From Fibrisoma montanum (GTDB taxonomy: Bacteria > Bacteroidota > Bacteroidia > Cytophagales > Spirosomataceae): DNA of 64,000 nucleotides. Positions 43,342 through 51,381 of the stretch are shown here, in pieces. The first letter of the stretch is position 1. Each line of letters begins with the position of its first letter. Position numbers and translations under genes: made by a program. Location of the stretch: assembly GCF_003583365.1 (NCBI RefSeq), contig NZ_QXED01000019.1, positions 1 through 64,000 of the forward strand, read 5' to 3'. The notes beneath the pieces were generated by a model. That model saw only the letters and a list, made by a program, of their open reading frames with translations, was not told where the DNA came from and ran no database searches.

Positions 43342-44430
43342 ATGGCACAATCAGCAAATCTTTCTGATGGCGCACGAGAAGCCAATCAGGTATCCAGCGA
43401 TGACGCGGAAACGATGTTTGGGGTTGATCAAGCCGAAACAAATATGGTCAAACTGGTAGACGGCAAGCTCGAACCAACCGCGAAGACCACCGGTGATGTC
43501 TCCGAAGATATGCCGCGTATTCGCCTGGGAAGCGACGAAGAGCGGGCACTAACCGGTGATGACAAGAAAAAATACGAAACGTCGGAAGCGGCTCTGCGGG
43601 CGGGCGGTTTTGTTACGGACAGCAATGCTGTGCCTGATGATCCGATTGCCACGGCCGAAATTACGGGTAATCCGGATGCAGGTTCGTCGGTGAACGCTGG
43701 TCTGCCTTCGGAAAACGAAGCGGCCAACGACCGGACGGAAACAGACCCGAACGCGACGCCCACCAGTTCATTCGGTGGCTGGGCGGTTCCGACAGGCGAT
43801 ATGATTCCGCCAACCCCAGGAACGCCCGATCCTAATAACCCGGTGCCTCCCGCGCCCGATACCCCGCAGCCCCCAACGCCGAACGGCCCGGTACCGGAGT
43901 ATCCGCCGTTGCCGGAAGTACCGCCCGTAAACCCGCCCATTCAGGAGCCGGGTACGGAACCGCTGCCGGACATCAACGCAACTAATTTTGTTACGTTCAC
44001 GTCCTCGTTTTCGGCCGATCCGACCGCTGGTACGGATATGCCGGGCAAAATTGCGGCCGACGGGGTCGAACGGAACGACGTAGTACCGGATGGAGTAACG
44101 CCTGCGGGTGTAACCCCGGGTGAGATCGTGCCGGGCAACCAGTACGAAGGGATGTCGGCCGGGCCGGAAGAAGGCATGAAAGACGAACCCGACACCGGTG
44201 AATCGGCGCGTCCGTACGACGTTGACGCGAAGGACACGGATACGTACAAGCCCGGCGAACGGCCTCAGGAAGCTGAGGAGATGCGCGAGCAACCCCGCGC
44301 ATCGATGGACGAGAGCAGCGTCAAGGCTGACGATATGATTACGGGTTCTGATCGGTCTGATCAGAAATCGACCGAGGGTCTGGACCTGAAATACAACGAT
44401 CCGGAAGCCGCACGGCAGGACGTTATCTAA
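43342..44430 (+). CDS. Acidic proline-rich protein of unknown function
   Basis: The start at 43342 (MAQSANLSDGAREANQ) is preferred to an in-frame ATG 27 codons earlier that reads through GC-rich leader. The 362-residue product has no signal peptide or membrane helix. An N-terminal part (about 1-145) is acidic with short helical stretches. A central part (about 150-215) is proline-rich, with PPTPGTPDPNNPVPPAP-like runs. The last part (about 225-362) is again acidic and Asp/Glu-rich, with repeated GVTPAGVTPGE. It is probably intrinsically disordered in large part. I do not recognise the family. A strong terminator follows, so the gene is likely transcribed alone or with the preceding dehydrogenase. 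Confidence 0.7.
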   Translation: MAQSANLSDGAREANQVSSDDAETMFGVDQAETNMVKLVDGKLEPTAKTTGDVSEDMPRIRLGSDEERALTGDDKKKYETSEAALRAGGFVTDSNAVPDDPIATAEITGNPDAGSSVNAGLPSENEAANDRTETDPNATPTSSFGGWAVPTGDMIPPTPGTPDPNNPVPPAPDTPQPPTPNGPVPEYPPLPEVPPVNPPIQEPGTEPLPDINATNFVTFTSSFSADPTAGTDMPGKIAADGVERNDVVPDGVTPAGVTPGEIVPGNQYEGMSAGPEEGMKDEPDTGESARPYDVDAKDTDTYKPGERPQEAEEMREQPRASMDESSVKADDMITGSDRSDQKSTEGLDLKYNDPEAARQDVI

Positions 44431-44461
44431 TTACCTTACCAACCATCAACAGACTGTTCGC

Positions 44462-44490
44462 AGCCGGGGACAAAAGTCCCCGGCTTTTTT
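44462..44490 (+). terminator. Rho-independent terminator
   Basis: AGCCGGGGAC at 44462-44471 pairs perfectly with GTCCCCGGCT at 44476-44485 around an AAAA loop and is followed by a T-run. It lies 31 bp after the stop of the acidic proline-rich gene. Confidence 0.92.
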
Positions 44491-44548
44491 GCGTTCGTGC
44501 CACTTCAGAATAGCGTTGGCGTATCAGTCAAACCGGTACGCCGGACCG

Positions 44549-44615
44549 CCCTGAGGGGGCTTAGCGCTGCTAATTTCAAGAGTCCATGGTAAGCGGAGCT
44601 AAGCCCCTTCAGGGG
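44549..44615. repeat. Inverted repeat with GGGGCTTAGC arms
   Basis: CCCTGAGGGGGCTTAGC at 44549-44565 is mirrored by GCTAAGCCCCTTCAGGGG at 44598-44615 with one mismatch or bulge and a 32-base loop. It lies in the 298-bp gap before the Gfo/Idh/MocA gene. It does not follow the heptad rule and has no T-run, so it appears to be a different dispersed repeat. Confidence 0.65.
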
Positions 44616-44728
44616 TTTGGGGTAATAATGAAATTGATACTATTCAGTAGCTACGGCGGTTCCGACCCTTTTACGAATACAATCCTCAACGTCAACGAGC
44701 GTTCGGGTTATAGTAAATCGAACAACCT

Positions 44729-46129
44729 ATGCAGCATGACAATTCTTCGCGCCGATCGTTTCTGAAAACCCTCGGCCTGGCCGGTACGGCGGCTGCGGCA
44801 GCCCCTGAAACGCTGGCCGCTTCGACGGGTTCATCGGCCCAGTATCTCAACCTCATCAAAAGTCACAACAGCACGGCCGCCAACAGCAAGGTACGTATTG
44901 CGCTGATCGGTACGGGCGGCATGGGCATCGGCGATACGCAGACCGCCCTGATGGTCGACGGTGTCGAGATGGTAGCCGCCTGCGACCTCTACGACGGCCG
45001 TCTGCGCCGGGCCAAGGAACTCTGGGGAGACCAGTTGACAACCACCCGCGATTACCGCGAACTGCTGGACCGCTCCGATATCGACGCGGTGATCAACGCC
45101 ACCACCGACCACTGGCACGAGAAAATATCCTCCGACGCCATGCGGAAAGGCAAGCACGTGTACTGCGAAAAACCGATGGTTCAGAAAGTCGAGGATGGCC
45201 ACACGCTGATCAAGGTTTCGAAAGACACAGGCAAGGTGTTTCAGGTCGGTAGTCAGTTTGCCAGTTCGATCATTATCTCCAAAGCCAAAGAACTGCTGAA
45301 AGCCGGCGACATCGGCGAGCTGGTGTTTGCCGAAGCGCAGTATGACCGCCACAGCGCCATGGGTGCCTGGCAATATTCGATTCCGCCCGATGCCTCTCCG
45401 CAGACCGTCGACTGGGATACGTACCTGGGCAGTGCGCCCAAACGCCCCTGGGACCCGCTCCGTTTCTTCCGCTGGCGGAACTACCGGGACTACGGTACCG
45501 GGATCGCGGGCGACCTCTACGTTCACCTGCTGACGACGCTGCATACCATCACCGGCTCCAAGGGACCTAACCGGGTGTATTCGAGCGGTGGGCTGCGCTA
45601 CTGGAAAGACGGCCGCGACGTACCCGACATTCAGTTGAGTATCTACGATTACCCCAAAACCGCCGAGCACCCCGAGTTTAACCTGACAACCCGCTCAAAC
45701 TTCGTCGACGGGGGCGGGGGCGGTTACCTGGTACGGCTGGTTGGCACGGAGGGCGATCTGTCCATCGGCTGGGATAGCCTGACGGTCCGGCGGAACAAGT
45801 TTCCAAAAGCCCCGGGCATGTCGATCGACAATTTTCCTAAGGATCAGAAAGAACTGTTTGTTGCCGAGTACACTAAACTGTACCCGCAGCGGCCCGAGAT
45901 GGAAGGTCCGAAAGAGTTCAAGTACATGGTGCCGAAAGACTACAAAGGCGACCGCTACGAGCACTTTGTGAACTTCTTCAACTCGATCCGCGACAAAACA
46001 CCGAACATCGAGGACGCTACGTTCGGCCTGCGCGCCTGCGGACCGACTCAGTGCGGCAACATGAGTTATTTTGAGAAGAAGCTTGTCGGCTGGGATCCGA
46101 ACGCAATGAAGATTATGAACGCAACGTAG
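44729..46129 (+). CDS. Tat-exported Gfo/Idh/MocA-family oxidoreductase
   Basis: The 466-residue protein has a twin-arginine signal (SRRSFLKTLGLAGTAAAAAP). Next comes an NAD(P)-binding Rossmann fold (about 53-175: KVRIALIGTGGMGIGDTQ, INATTDHWHEKISSDAM, GKHVYCEKPMV). The EKP motif is the family hallmark, with Lys the likely catalytic residue. The C-terminal substrate domain contains GGGGGYLVRLVGTEGDLS. Such Tat-exported members usually act on sugars or inositols in the periplasm, probably with a tightly bound cofactor. It is followed after 51 bp by a DUF1080 gene, a pairing consistent with oxidation at sugar C3 followed by cleavage of the 3-keto glycoside; the substrate is not known. Confidence 0.93.
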   Translation: MQHDNSSRRSFLKTLGLAGTAAAAAPETLAASTGSSAQYLNLIKSHNSTAANSKVRIALIGTGGMGIGDTQTALMVDGVEMVAACDLYDGRLRRAKELWGDQLTTTRDYRELLDRSDIDAVINATTDHWHEKISSDAMRKGKHVYCEKPMVQKVEDGHTLIKVSKDTGKVFQVGSQFASSIIISKAKELLKAGDIGELVFAEAQYDRHSAMGAWQYSIPPDASPQTVDWDTYLGSAPKRPWDPLRFFRWRNYRDYGTGIAGDLYVHLLTTLHTITGSKGPNRVYSSGGLRYWKDGRDVPDIQLSIYDYPKTAEHPEFNLTTRSNFVDGGGGGYLVRLVGTEGDLSIGWDSLTVRRNKFPKAPGMSIDNFPKDQKELFVAEYTKLYPQRPEMEGPKEFKYMVPKDYKGDRYEHFVNFFNSIRDKTPNIEDATFGLRACGPTQCGNMSYFEKKLVGWDPNAMKIMNAT

Positions 46130-46180
46130 GAAGTACATATTTGTAAACGACGACAAAACCAACGCAAACCATTCTGTACC

Positions 46181-46894
46181 ATGAAAAAGACAACCCTTAT
46201 TCTGGTCGGCTTACTGGCCGGGGCCGTTGCCCTGCCCGGTTTCCGAACCACCTACGACGCCCCCGGTAAGTGGGTCACGCTGTTCAACGGCAAAGAAGTA
46301 AAAGGCTGGCACAGCTACCTGAAAGACCGCGCCATCGGCTGGAACGTGGAAGACGGTACGTTGACGCCCGACGGGACGGGTGGCGACCTGGTAACCGACA
46401 AGGACTACGAGAATTTTGACCTGGAGTTTGAGTTCAAGATTCCGAAAGGCAGCAACAGCGGAGTTGTGTACAAAATCATCGAAAGCCCCGACAATAAAAC
46501 GACGTATATGTCGGGGCCGGAATACCAGGTGATCGACGACGAGTTCTACCGGATCAAAGACGCCCAGGGCAACAGCACCAAGCTAAAAGGCAGCCAGTTG
46601 ACGGGTGCTAATTACGACATGATAGCTCCCAACGACCCGACCGCCGTGAAACCCGCCGGCGAGTGGAACAAAGGCCGGATTGTGGTCAACAACAACCACG
46701 TCGAACACTACCTGAACGGCAAAAAAGTGGTCGATTACCAGTATGGCACCGACGAGTGGAAAGCGATGGTGGCTAAGAGCAAGTTTGCCAACTGGGCCTA
46801 CGCGACGCCCCACGCCAAAGGTAAGATTGCCTTGCAGAACCACAGCCCGGACGAGAAAGTCTGGTACCGGAACATCCGGATTCGGGAGTTGTAG
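46181..46894 (+). CDS. DUF1080 (3-keto-disaccharide hydrolase-like) secreted protein
   Basis: The 237-residue protein has a signal peptide (about 1-22) and a single concanavalin-like jelly-roll domain of the DUF1080 family. It shows the landmark segments WVTLFNGKEVKGWHSY, GDLVTDKDYENFDLEFEFKIPKGSNSGVVYKI, GPEYQVIDDEF and an ending EKVWYRNIRIREL. The family is now linked to hydrolysis or elimination of 3-keto sugars. The partner oxidoreductase immediately upstream would generate the keto group, so the two probably form one periplasmic step. CATATTTG at 46136 is a near match to a -7 element. A weak terminator follows. Confidence 0.92.
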   Translation: MKKTTLILVGLLAGAVALPGFRTTYDAPGKWVTLFNGKEVKGWHSYLKDRAIGWNVEDGTLTPDGTGGDLVTDKDYENFDLEFEFKIPKGSNSGVVYKIIESPDNKTTYMSGPEYQVIDDEFYRIKDAQGNSTKLKGSQLTGANYDMIAPNDPTAVKPAGEWNKGRIVVNNNHVEHYLNGKKVVDYQYGTDEWKAMVAKSKFANWAYATPHAKGKIALQNHSPDEKVWYRNIRIREL

Positions 46895-46913
46895 AAAGTT
46901 CTTTTCTGTTTTG

Positions 46914-46946
46914 ACCCAGCTTGTGAAGAGCTGGGTTATTTGTTTT
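46914..46946 (+). terminator. Probable terminator after the DUF1080 gene
   Basis: ACCCAGCT at 46914-46921 pairs with AGCTGGGT at 46929-46936 around a seven-base loop, and TATTTGTTTT follows. It lies 19 bp after the stop codon. Confidence 0.65.
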
Positions 46947-47126
46947 AAAGCAGTTGAGCCATGGTACTCATTCTCCCGGCTGACTTTTTCTTTTTATTTG
47001 ACGACGTCGTAGAATACATCAATGACTGCTTGTTCTTGGGCACTGGCTGAATGCCGTATACGCCTTTATTTTACTGTCAGCTAACCGAAATGCACTTGTA
47101 CAACAACCCATCCCATTTATAAGAGT

Positions 47127-48311
47127 ATGCTGCTTAAAGCGGTTCTGACGATTTCTGTCACATTGCTATTGACCCAGTTTAACTGGGCTCAAACGACGAT
47201 TCGAGGGCAGGTTCAAAATGGTAACAATCAGGAAGCATTACCATTCGCCAACGTTTTTCTTTCCGGCACGACCAAAGGGACAATGACCGATCAAAACGGT
47301 TCATTCACGTTACTTAACGTTCCTTCCGGCAAATTTGACTTGATCGTCTCCTACGTTGGTTTCGCTACCCTTAAAACAACGATTCAGACGCAGGAACAAA
47401 AGCAGTATCGATTTATACTCAAACCGCTGGCTAATCAATTGGATGGCATTACCATTACAGCCCGCCGTCGAAGAGATGCCAACTGGGCTAAACAGCTCAG
47501 TCTGTTTACCGAACTATTCATTGGAAGGAGTCAAAACGCGCGATACTGCCAATTACTCAATCCACAGGTACTGTCGTTCTCTCAGCGAGGTGACACGCTC
47601 AGAGCTTCCGCTCAGGAACCTTTATTGGTTGAAAATCGAGCGTTGGGGTACCGGATTAAATTTCAGCTGGAGCACTTCGCCTATACGGATTCATCCGCTC
47701 TTCTTTCCTACCAGGGCGATCCCGTTTTTGAGCCCTTGACCCCTGCTACTGAGCCAGAAGCTAAACGTTGGCAGGCGAACCGACAAAAAGCTTACTTTGG
47801 ATCATTGATGCATTTTGGCCGGGCTTTGTATCGACGCCAGTTAGCTCAGGAAGGATTTACGATTCAAAAAGTTATTGAACGAACGAGCAGGCAAGGGGAG
47901 ATAGGACTACTTGGGGTAGCCGGTGATACAACCGTATCTGTCAAATCGTTGACGAACCCGAAGCGATGGGTTTCTTTACCAATGGCCGCCTACAGGCACT
48001 TGTTAGACACGGTTCGGTCAACGGCTCTTCAGTCCGTTGTGGCCTTCAGTGATTTGATTCAAGTGATCTATACCAAAGAGAAAGAACCCTATGAGTATCA
48101 GCGAACGCACCGTTCAACGCTATATGACAATCCTGACGCTTTTCAAAAGACCTTGATGCGAATGCTGGCGTCCAACGTCACTGTGGAAGCGAATGGACAG
48201 TTCTGGCCTCCTCGCGGTATTCGTAATCAGGGATATTGGGCTTGGGAATTAATGGCGGATGAGTTACCGTTCGATTACGACCCTAAAGAAGGCATTACTC
48301 GGTTAAAGTAG
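47127..48311 (+). CDS. CarboxypepD_reg-like domain secreted protein
   Basis: The 394-residue protein has a signal peptide (about 1-21) and a CarboxypepD_reg-like beta-sandwich (about 24-110: GQVQNGNNQEALPFANVFLSG, TDQNGSFTLLNVPSGKFDLIVSYVGF). The remainder (about 110-394) is a conserved-looking but unassigned domain with WAKQLSLFTELFIGRSQNA near its start and a Trp-rich end (GYWAWELMADELPFDYDP). It is not a TonB-dependent receptor because the plug and barrel are missing. Similar stand-alone proteins are common in Cytophagales. The DNA here is visibly AT-richer than the upstream operon, and the next 1.3 kb shares this trait. Confidence 0.8.
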   Translation: MLLKAVLTISVTLLLTQFNWAQTTIRGQVQNGNNQEALPFANVFLSGTTKGTMTDQNGSFTLLNVPSGKFDLIVSYVGFATLKTTIQTQEQKQYRFILKPLANQLDGITITARRRRDANWAKQLSLFTELFIGRSQNARYCQLLNPQVLSFSQRGDTLRASAQEPLLVENRALGYRIKFQLEHFAYTDSSALLSYQGDPVFEPLTPATEPEAKRWQANRQKAYFGSLMHFGRALYRRQLAQEGFTIQKVIERTSRQGEIGLLGVAGDTTVSVKSLTNPKRWVSLPMAAYRHLLDTVRSTALQSVVAFSDLIQVIYTKEKEPYEYQRTHRSTLYDNPDAFQKTLMRMLASNVTVEANGQFWPPRGIRNQGYWAWELMADELPFDYDPKEGITRLK

Positions 48312-48330
48312 CTTGCCTTCGTGAGTGTAG

Positions 48331-48576
48331 TGGCTTCACGGGGCACACCACAAATTCTATGATGCCGTCGTACAATCAACCCTTAATCGACTTCCTCCGC
48401 TGAACCCAAACTACGTTGGACATTACATATTACCGGTTGTTTTCTCTCTACGGGATCATCAAAACGGGGAGTTATTAGTGCCGCCTGATACCGATTATCA
48501 TGGCGACCAAGCGAATCGTGTCGTTTTACAAACGGTTAACGTTTTAGGAGATAAGCACTACAGAACACAAAATTAG
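48331..48576 (+). pseudogene. Start-less 3' gene remnant of unknown origin
   Basis: An open frame of 81 codons runs from just after a stop at 48328 to a TAG at 48574 without any ATG, GTG or TTG start at its head. It reads as ordinary protein: KFYDAVVQSTLNRLPPLNPN, then YVGHYILPVVFSLRDHQNG and further strand-like segments. The first part resembles the C-terminal region of TonB-like or periplasmic repeat proteins, but I cannot assign it. The most likely explanation is the tail of a gene lost by deletion or replaced upstream. An internal start at an in-frame codon is the alternative. Confidence 0.4.
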
Positions 48577-48728
48577 TTCTTTGCTATAATGCGTCAGCCG
48601 GTTGATACGTAGTCGCTTAACGCTATTCAGCACCATGAACCATACGGTCAATAGATACACGGGCCTGAGTAAAAGAATACCCCTTAGACGTCGTTATCCA
48701 GATACGTTTACCCCGAACCTCACGACCA
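48577..48728. other. Non-coding gap before the thioredoxin-like gene
   Basis: With the remnant above it this makes a 417-bp stretch lacking an intact gene. The short open frame that spans it overlaps the next gene's start and has no protein-like composition. No promoter word could be assigned. Confidence 0.4.
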
Positions 48729-49412
48729 ATGAACTCCTCACCGGTCAAGCCCTTACTCGTATACGGATTTACGTTGATTTACCTGCTTCACGCAGAAAGC
48801 CTCTATGCTCAAATCCATTCGCTGAAGCTCTGTTCTGAAACGTTTCAGAAAGCTAGGCAGGCAGTATCCGATAGCAGACGGGCCAATCAATCCGCATCGT
48901 TTACACTCTTCAGCCCCGCTGCTCAGACGCTTCAACAAAGCTATCAGGATTGGTCAGACTGTATGAAAGGCCAAAAAGCGCCTTTGTCATCATTTAAAAC
49001 GCTGACTGGAGAAACCTACGATACCACTTCGTTAGCTGGAAAGATTCTCGTAATAAACTTCTGGTTCATGGGCTGCGCACCCTGTGTGGCTGAAATGCCC
49101 GCTCTCAATAAGCTGGTAGAGAAGTATAAGGGAAAAAACGTTCTTTTTCTTGGTTTCTCAACGGACAAAGCAGACCGGCTAACACCCGCTTTTTTTGAGA
49201 AATCTCCCTTCAACTTTAAAATTGTCGCCGACGCTCGTGGCCTCGCCCGCTCGTTTTATGTCATGGGCTATCCCACTACCTACGTTGTCGACCAGCAAGG
49301 GATTATTCGCCAGGCGTGGATGGGCTTTTCAGACACGGGAGTGAGCAAGTTGGACCCTTATTATAAAGCCAAAGTGACCATTGATAACTTGCTGGGAGCC
49401 GATGGTAAGTGA
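48729..49412 (+). CDS. TlpA/ResA-like exported thioredoxin-fold protein
   Basis: The 227-residue protein has a signal peptide (about 1-27, ESLYAQ), an N-terminal helical segment of about 60 residues and a thioredoxin-like domain (about 82-222). Redox site is Cys116-Ala-Pro-Cys119 in INFWFMGCAPCVAEMP. The cis-proline strand GYPTTYVVDQQGIIRQAW is intact. TlpA/ResA members act as periplasmic thiol reductants, often in cytochrome c or envelope protein maturation. This copy lies in the AT-richer islet next to a gene remnant and has no operon partner, so its specific target is unclear. Confidence 0.9.
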   Translation: MNSSPVKPLLVYGFTLIYLLHAESLYAQIHSLKLCSETFQKARQAVSDSRRANQSASFTLFSPAAQTLQQSYQDWSDCMKGQKAPLSSFKTLTGETYDTTSLAGKILVINFWFMGCAPCVAEMPALNKLVEKYKGKNVLFLGFSTDKADRLTPAFFEKSPFNFKIVADARGLARSFYVMGYPTTYVVDQQGIIRQAWMGFSDTGVSKLDPYYKAKVTIDNLLGADGK

Positions 49413-49503
49413 GCCCACAATTACCCAGCGGGGTGTTCCAGTGATCGATTGCTTATGAACAAACAAAGTCAACCAGCCGATCACGACTTTGCTCGTTGAC
49501 GGG

Positions 49504-49905
49504 CTAATACTCGACTTTCTTCCTGCCTGCCTTCACCTCGCCTTTGCGCTGTTTCTCGGCCCGGCGCTCCGCTACGGATGCCTTCGTGGGCCTGGTAGCC
49601 TTGCGGGGTTTCTGCTGCTCGAACGCCTTTTCGATGAGCCGGTAAAACTTCTTGGTCACCTTCTCTTTGTTGGCCAGCTGTGTCCGTTCGGTCTGATGGC
49701 TCAGCACCAGTTCGCCCTCGGTGGTCAGCTTGGCAGCCAGCTTTTCCAGCAGTATAGCCCGCTCCTCTTCCGTCAGCAGGGCCGACTCCCGAACGCTGAA
49801 CCGCAGCTCGGCCTTCGTCGCCACTTTGTTGACGTTCTGCCCGCCTTTGCCGCCACTGCGGGCAAACTGGTACTGCAATTCGGGTTGTAAACGAGTCGCA
49901 TCCAT
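49504..49905 (-). CDS. arfB: Alternative ribosome-rescue peptidyl-tRNA hydrolase ArfB
   Basis: The 133-residue protein has the release-factor-like domain with the GGQ catalytic motif (residues 21-23, in ARSGGKGGQNVNKVATK), followed by a basic C-terminal tail (KPRKATRPTKASVAERRAEKQRKGEVKAGRKKVEY) that inserts into the mRNA channel of stalled ribosomes. This is the layout of ArfB (YaeJ), which releases peptide from non-stop ribosomes. It is a single gene convergent with the thioredoxin-like gene and divergent from the small-protein array beginning at 50009, separated by about 100 bp. Confidence 0.95.
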   Translation of the reverse strand: MDATRLQPELQYQFARSGGKGGQNVNKVATKAELRFSVRESALLTEEERAILLEKLAAKLTTEGELVLSHQTERTQLANKEKVTKKFYRLIEKAFEQQKPRKATRPTKASVAERRAEKQRKGEVKAGRKKVEY

Positions 49906-50008
49906 TACTCTCTAGTCATTCAATAGGTTTTCAGGAAAAACAGATTCTCTATGCGAACAATCGCTGAATGGTCAAGTTTGTTCCCTACAAACATTACCAT
50001 TCAACGTT

Positions 50009-50344
50009 ATGGCACACGCGCATCCAATTAACATGCTGGACGACACCCTGCAGACCCTGCAGCAACGCGATCTCGAACCCAGCACCGGCGCAGACTTGAT
50101 CAAAGACTGGCTCTCCGTACTGAATCATACGGAAGGTGCCCAACCTGCTGCCCAGAGTTTGCAGGCACTTTACGACGAACTGAGTAACCCGCAGCCCGAC
50201 ACAGCCCGCACCCGCGACCTGCTCAATCAGGTGGCTCAGCAAACCGAATCCCTGTCGCGCACCGTCGGCTCGTCTTACGCGGACTCGCTTAATCAACTCG
50301 CGGGATCGCTCCGTTCGTTCGCCCTCGACCTTAACCGACTTTAG
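50009..50344 (+). CDS. Small helical protein, tandem array member 1
   Basis: The 111-residue protein lacks a signal peptide and is predicted all-helical. It contains the array core: DDTLQTL (11-17), GADLIKDWLSVL (27-38), LQALYDEL (51-58), LLNQVAQQTESLS (71-83) and a final LNQLAGSLRSFALDL. Gly27 and Trp34 fall at the two positions invariant in all nine members. I know no described family. As the first gene of the array it must have its own promoter, but none of the expected motifs is visible in the 103 bp shared with divergent arfB. Confidence 0.8.
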   Translation: MAHAHPINMLDDTLQTLQQRDLEPSTGADLIKDWLSVLNHTEGAQPAAQSLQALYDELSNPQPDTARTRDLLNQVAQQTESLSRTVGSSYADSLNQLAGSLRSFALDLNRL

Positions 50345-50455
50345 TTCCGGTTTTCTCTATTCGGCGTACGGCGATTGGCGCTCCGGTAAACTGACGCCAA
50401 AGGCCGGCGTAACCTAAAAACTAGTACTCAACAAACGTCAAACTCAACTAGAAAC

Positions 50456-50797
50456 ATGGCACATCACGATCAGAAAATAGCCACCATGATTGACGACACC
50501 CTGCACACCCTCGGCGGGGGCGCTCCGGCTACCTCGCCCGAACACGGCGTCAATCTGGTAGAAGACTGGATTGCGATCGTCCGCACGAACGTCAATACGC
50601 AGTGGGTGGCCGAGCCGCTGGCGAAGCTACGCGATGCGCTCGACTCCAACAACATGCGCGAAGTGGAACGGGTGATGCGCGATCTGGCCGGCCAGACCGA
50701 AGACCTGGCCAACAATGCGGCCGAAGGACAAAACAAACAGGAACTGCGCAACCTCGCTACGGCCCTCCGGGACTTCGCGCAGGGAATGGCTAAATAG
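50456..50797 (+). CDS. Small helical protein, tandem array member 2
   Basis: The 113-residue protein carries the array segments IDDTLHTL, HGVNLVEDWIAIV, LAKLRDALD, VMRDLAGQTEDLA and LRNLATALRDF. It shares the MAH start with member 1. No signal peptide, Cys residue or charged-metal motif is present. The 111-bp gap before it contains no repeat. A heptad inverted repeat begins three bases after its stop codon, so the transcript to member 3 would pass through a long hairpin. Confidence 0.8.
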   Translation: MAHHDQKIATMIDDTLHTLGGGAPATSPEHGVNLVEDWIAIVRTNVNTQWVAEPLAKLRDALDSNNMREVERVMRDLAGQTEDLANNAAEGQNKQELRNLATALRDFAQGMAK

Positions 50798-50800
50798 TTT

Positions 50801-50916
50801 GTAGTTCGTGGTTTGTAGTTGGTTCGTGGTTAGTGGTTCGTGGTTTGTAGTTCGTAGTTCGACAGTTTAAGAACAAACCACAAACCACAAACCACGAACC
50901 ACTAACCACGAACCAT
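50801..50916. repeat. Heptad inverted repeat (GTRGTTN type)
   Basis: About eight left-arm words such as GTAGTTC, GTGGTTT and GTGGTTA run in phase (with one four-base slip at 50822), followed by a 14-base centre and the mirrored words AAACCAC, GAACCAC and TAACCAC. It lies between array members 2 and 3 and differs in word type from the GGG-type elements upstream but follows the same architecture. Confidence 0.85.
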
Positions 50917-50940
50917 CAACCAAAGACATTTCACAACAAC

Positions 50941-51327
50941 ATGGCACTTACATCAAAAAATCCGGAAACGGTAGCCCTGATCGAACGCATGGACGATGTG
51001 CTCGACAGCGACATTCACGAAACCACGCCCAAGGAGGGCGTCCAACTCATTGACGAGTGGCTCAACGTACTGGAAAACAACGGACTCGACAGCACCGACG
51101 CGATCGTTGATATTCTGGAAGAACTGCGGGCGCAGCTTGATCCGCAGGCCGTTGAACAACCCAATACCGGCCGCATCACGTCGCTGCTGCAGGACCTGAT
51201 CGACCAGACGCAGCAGGTAGCCCGTTCGGCCGAAGCCAGCGCTGAAGAAGTAGAGCTCCAGCAGCTTATTGCCACGCTGGAAAGCCTGCACCGGCAGCTT
51301 GCCGATACCTCGGCCAATGAGCAGTAA
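50941..51327 (+). CDS. Small helical protein, tandem array member 3
   Basis: At 128 residues this is slightly longer because of an N-terminal extension (MALTSKNPETVALIERMDDVL) and an acidic C-terminal tail (ADTSANEQ). The core reads EGVQLIDEWLNVL, LEELRAQLD, LLQDLIDQTQQVA and LQQLIATLESLHRQL; the usual Phe in the last helix is Leu-His. It is markedly acidic and soluble. Its start is supported by the MA-x start common to most members. The gap to member 4 is 54 bp. Confidence 0.8.
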   Translation: MALTSKNPETVALIERMDDVLDSDIHETTPKEGVQLIDEWLNVLENNGLDSTDAIVDILEELRAQLDPQAVEQPNTGRITSLLQDLIDQTQQVARSAEASAEEVELQQLIATLESLHRQLADTSANEQ

Positions 51328-51381
51328 ACGGGCGGCTCTGTTTCGCCCTATTTCAATACGATAGTCTAAACCAACAAACCC

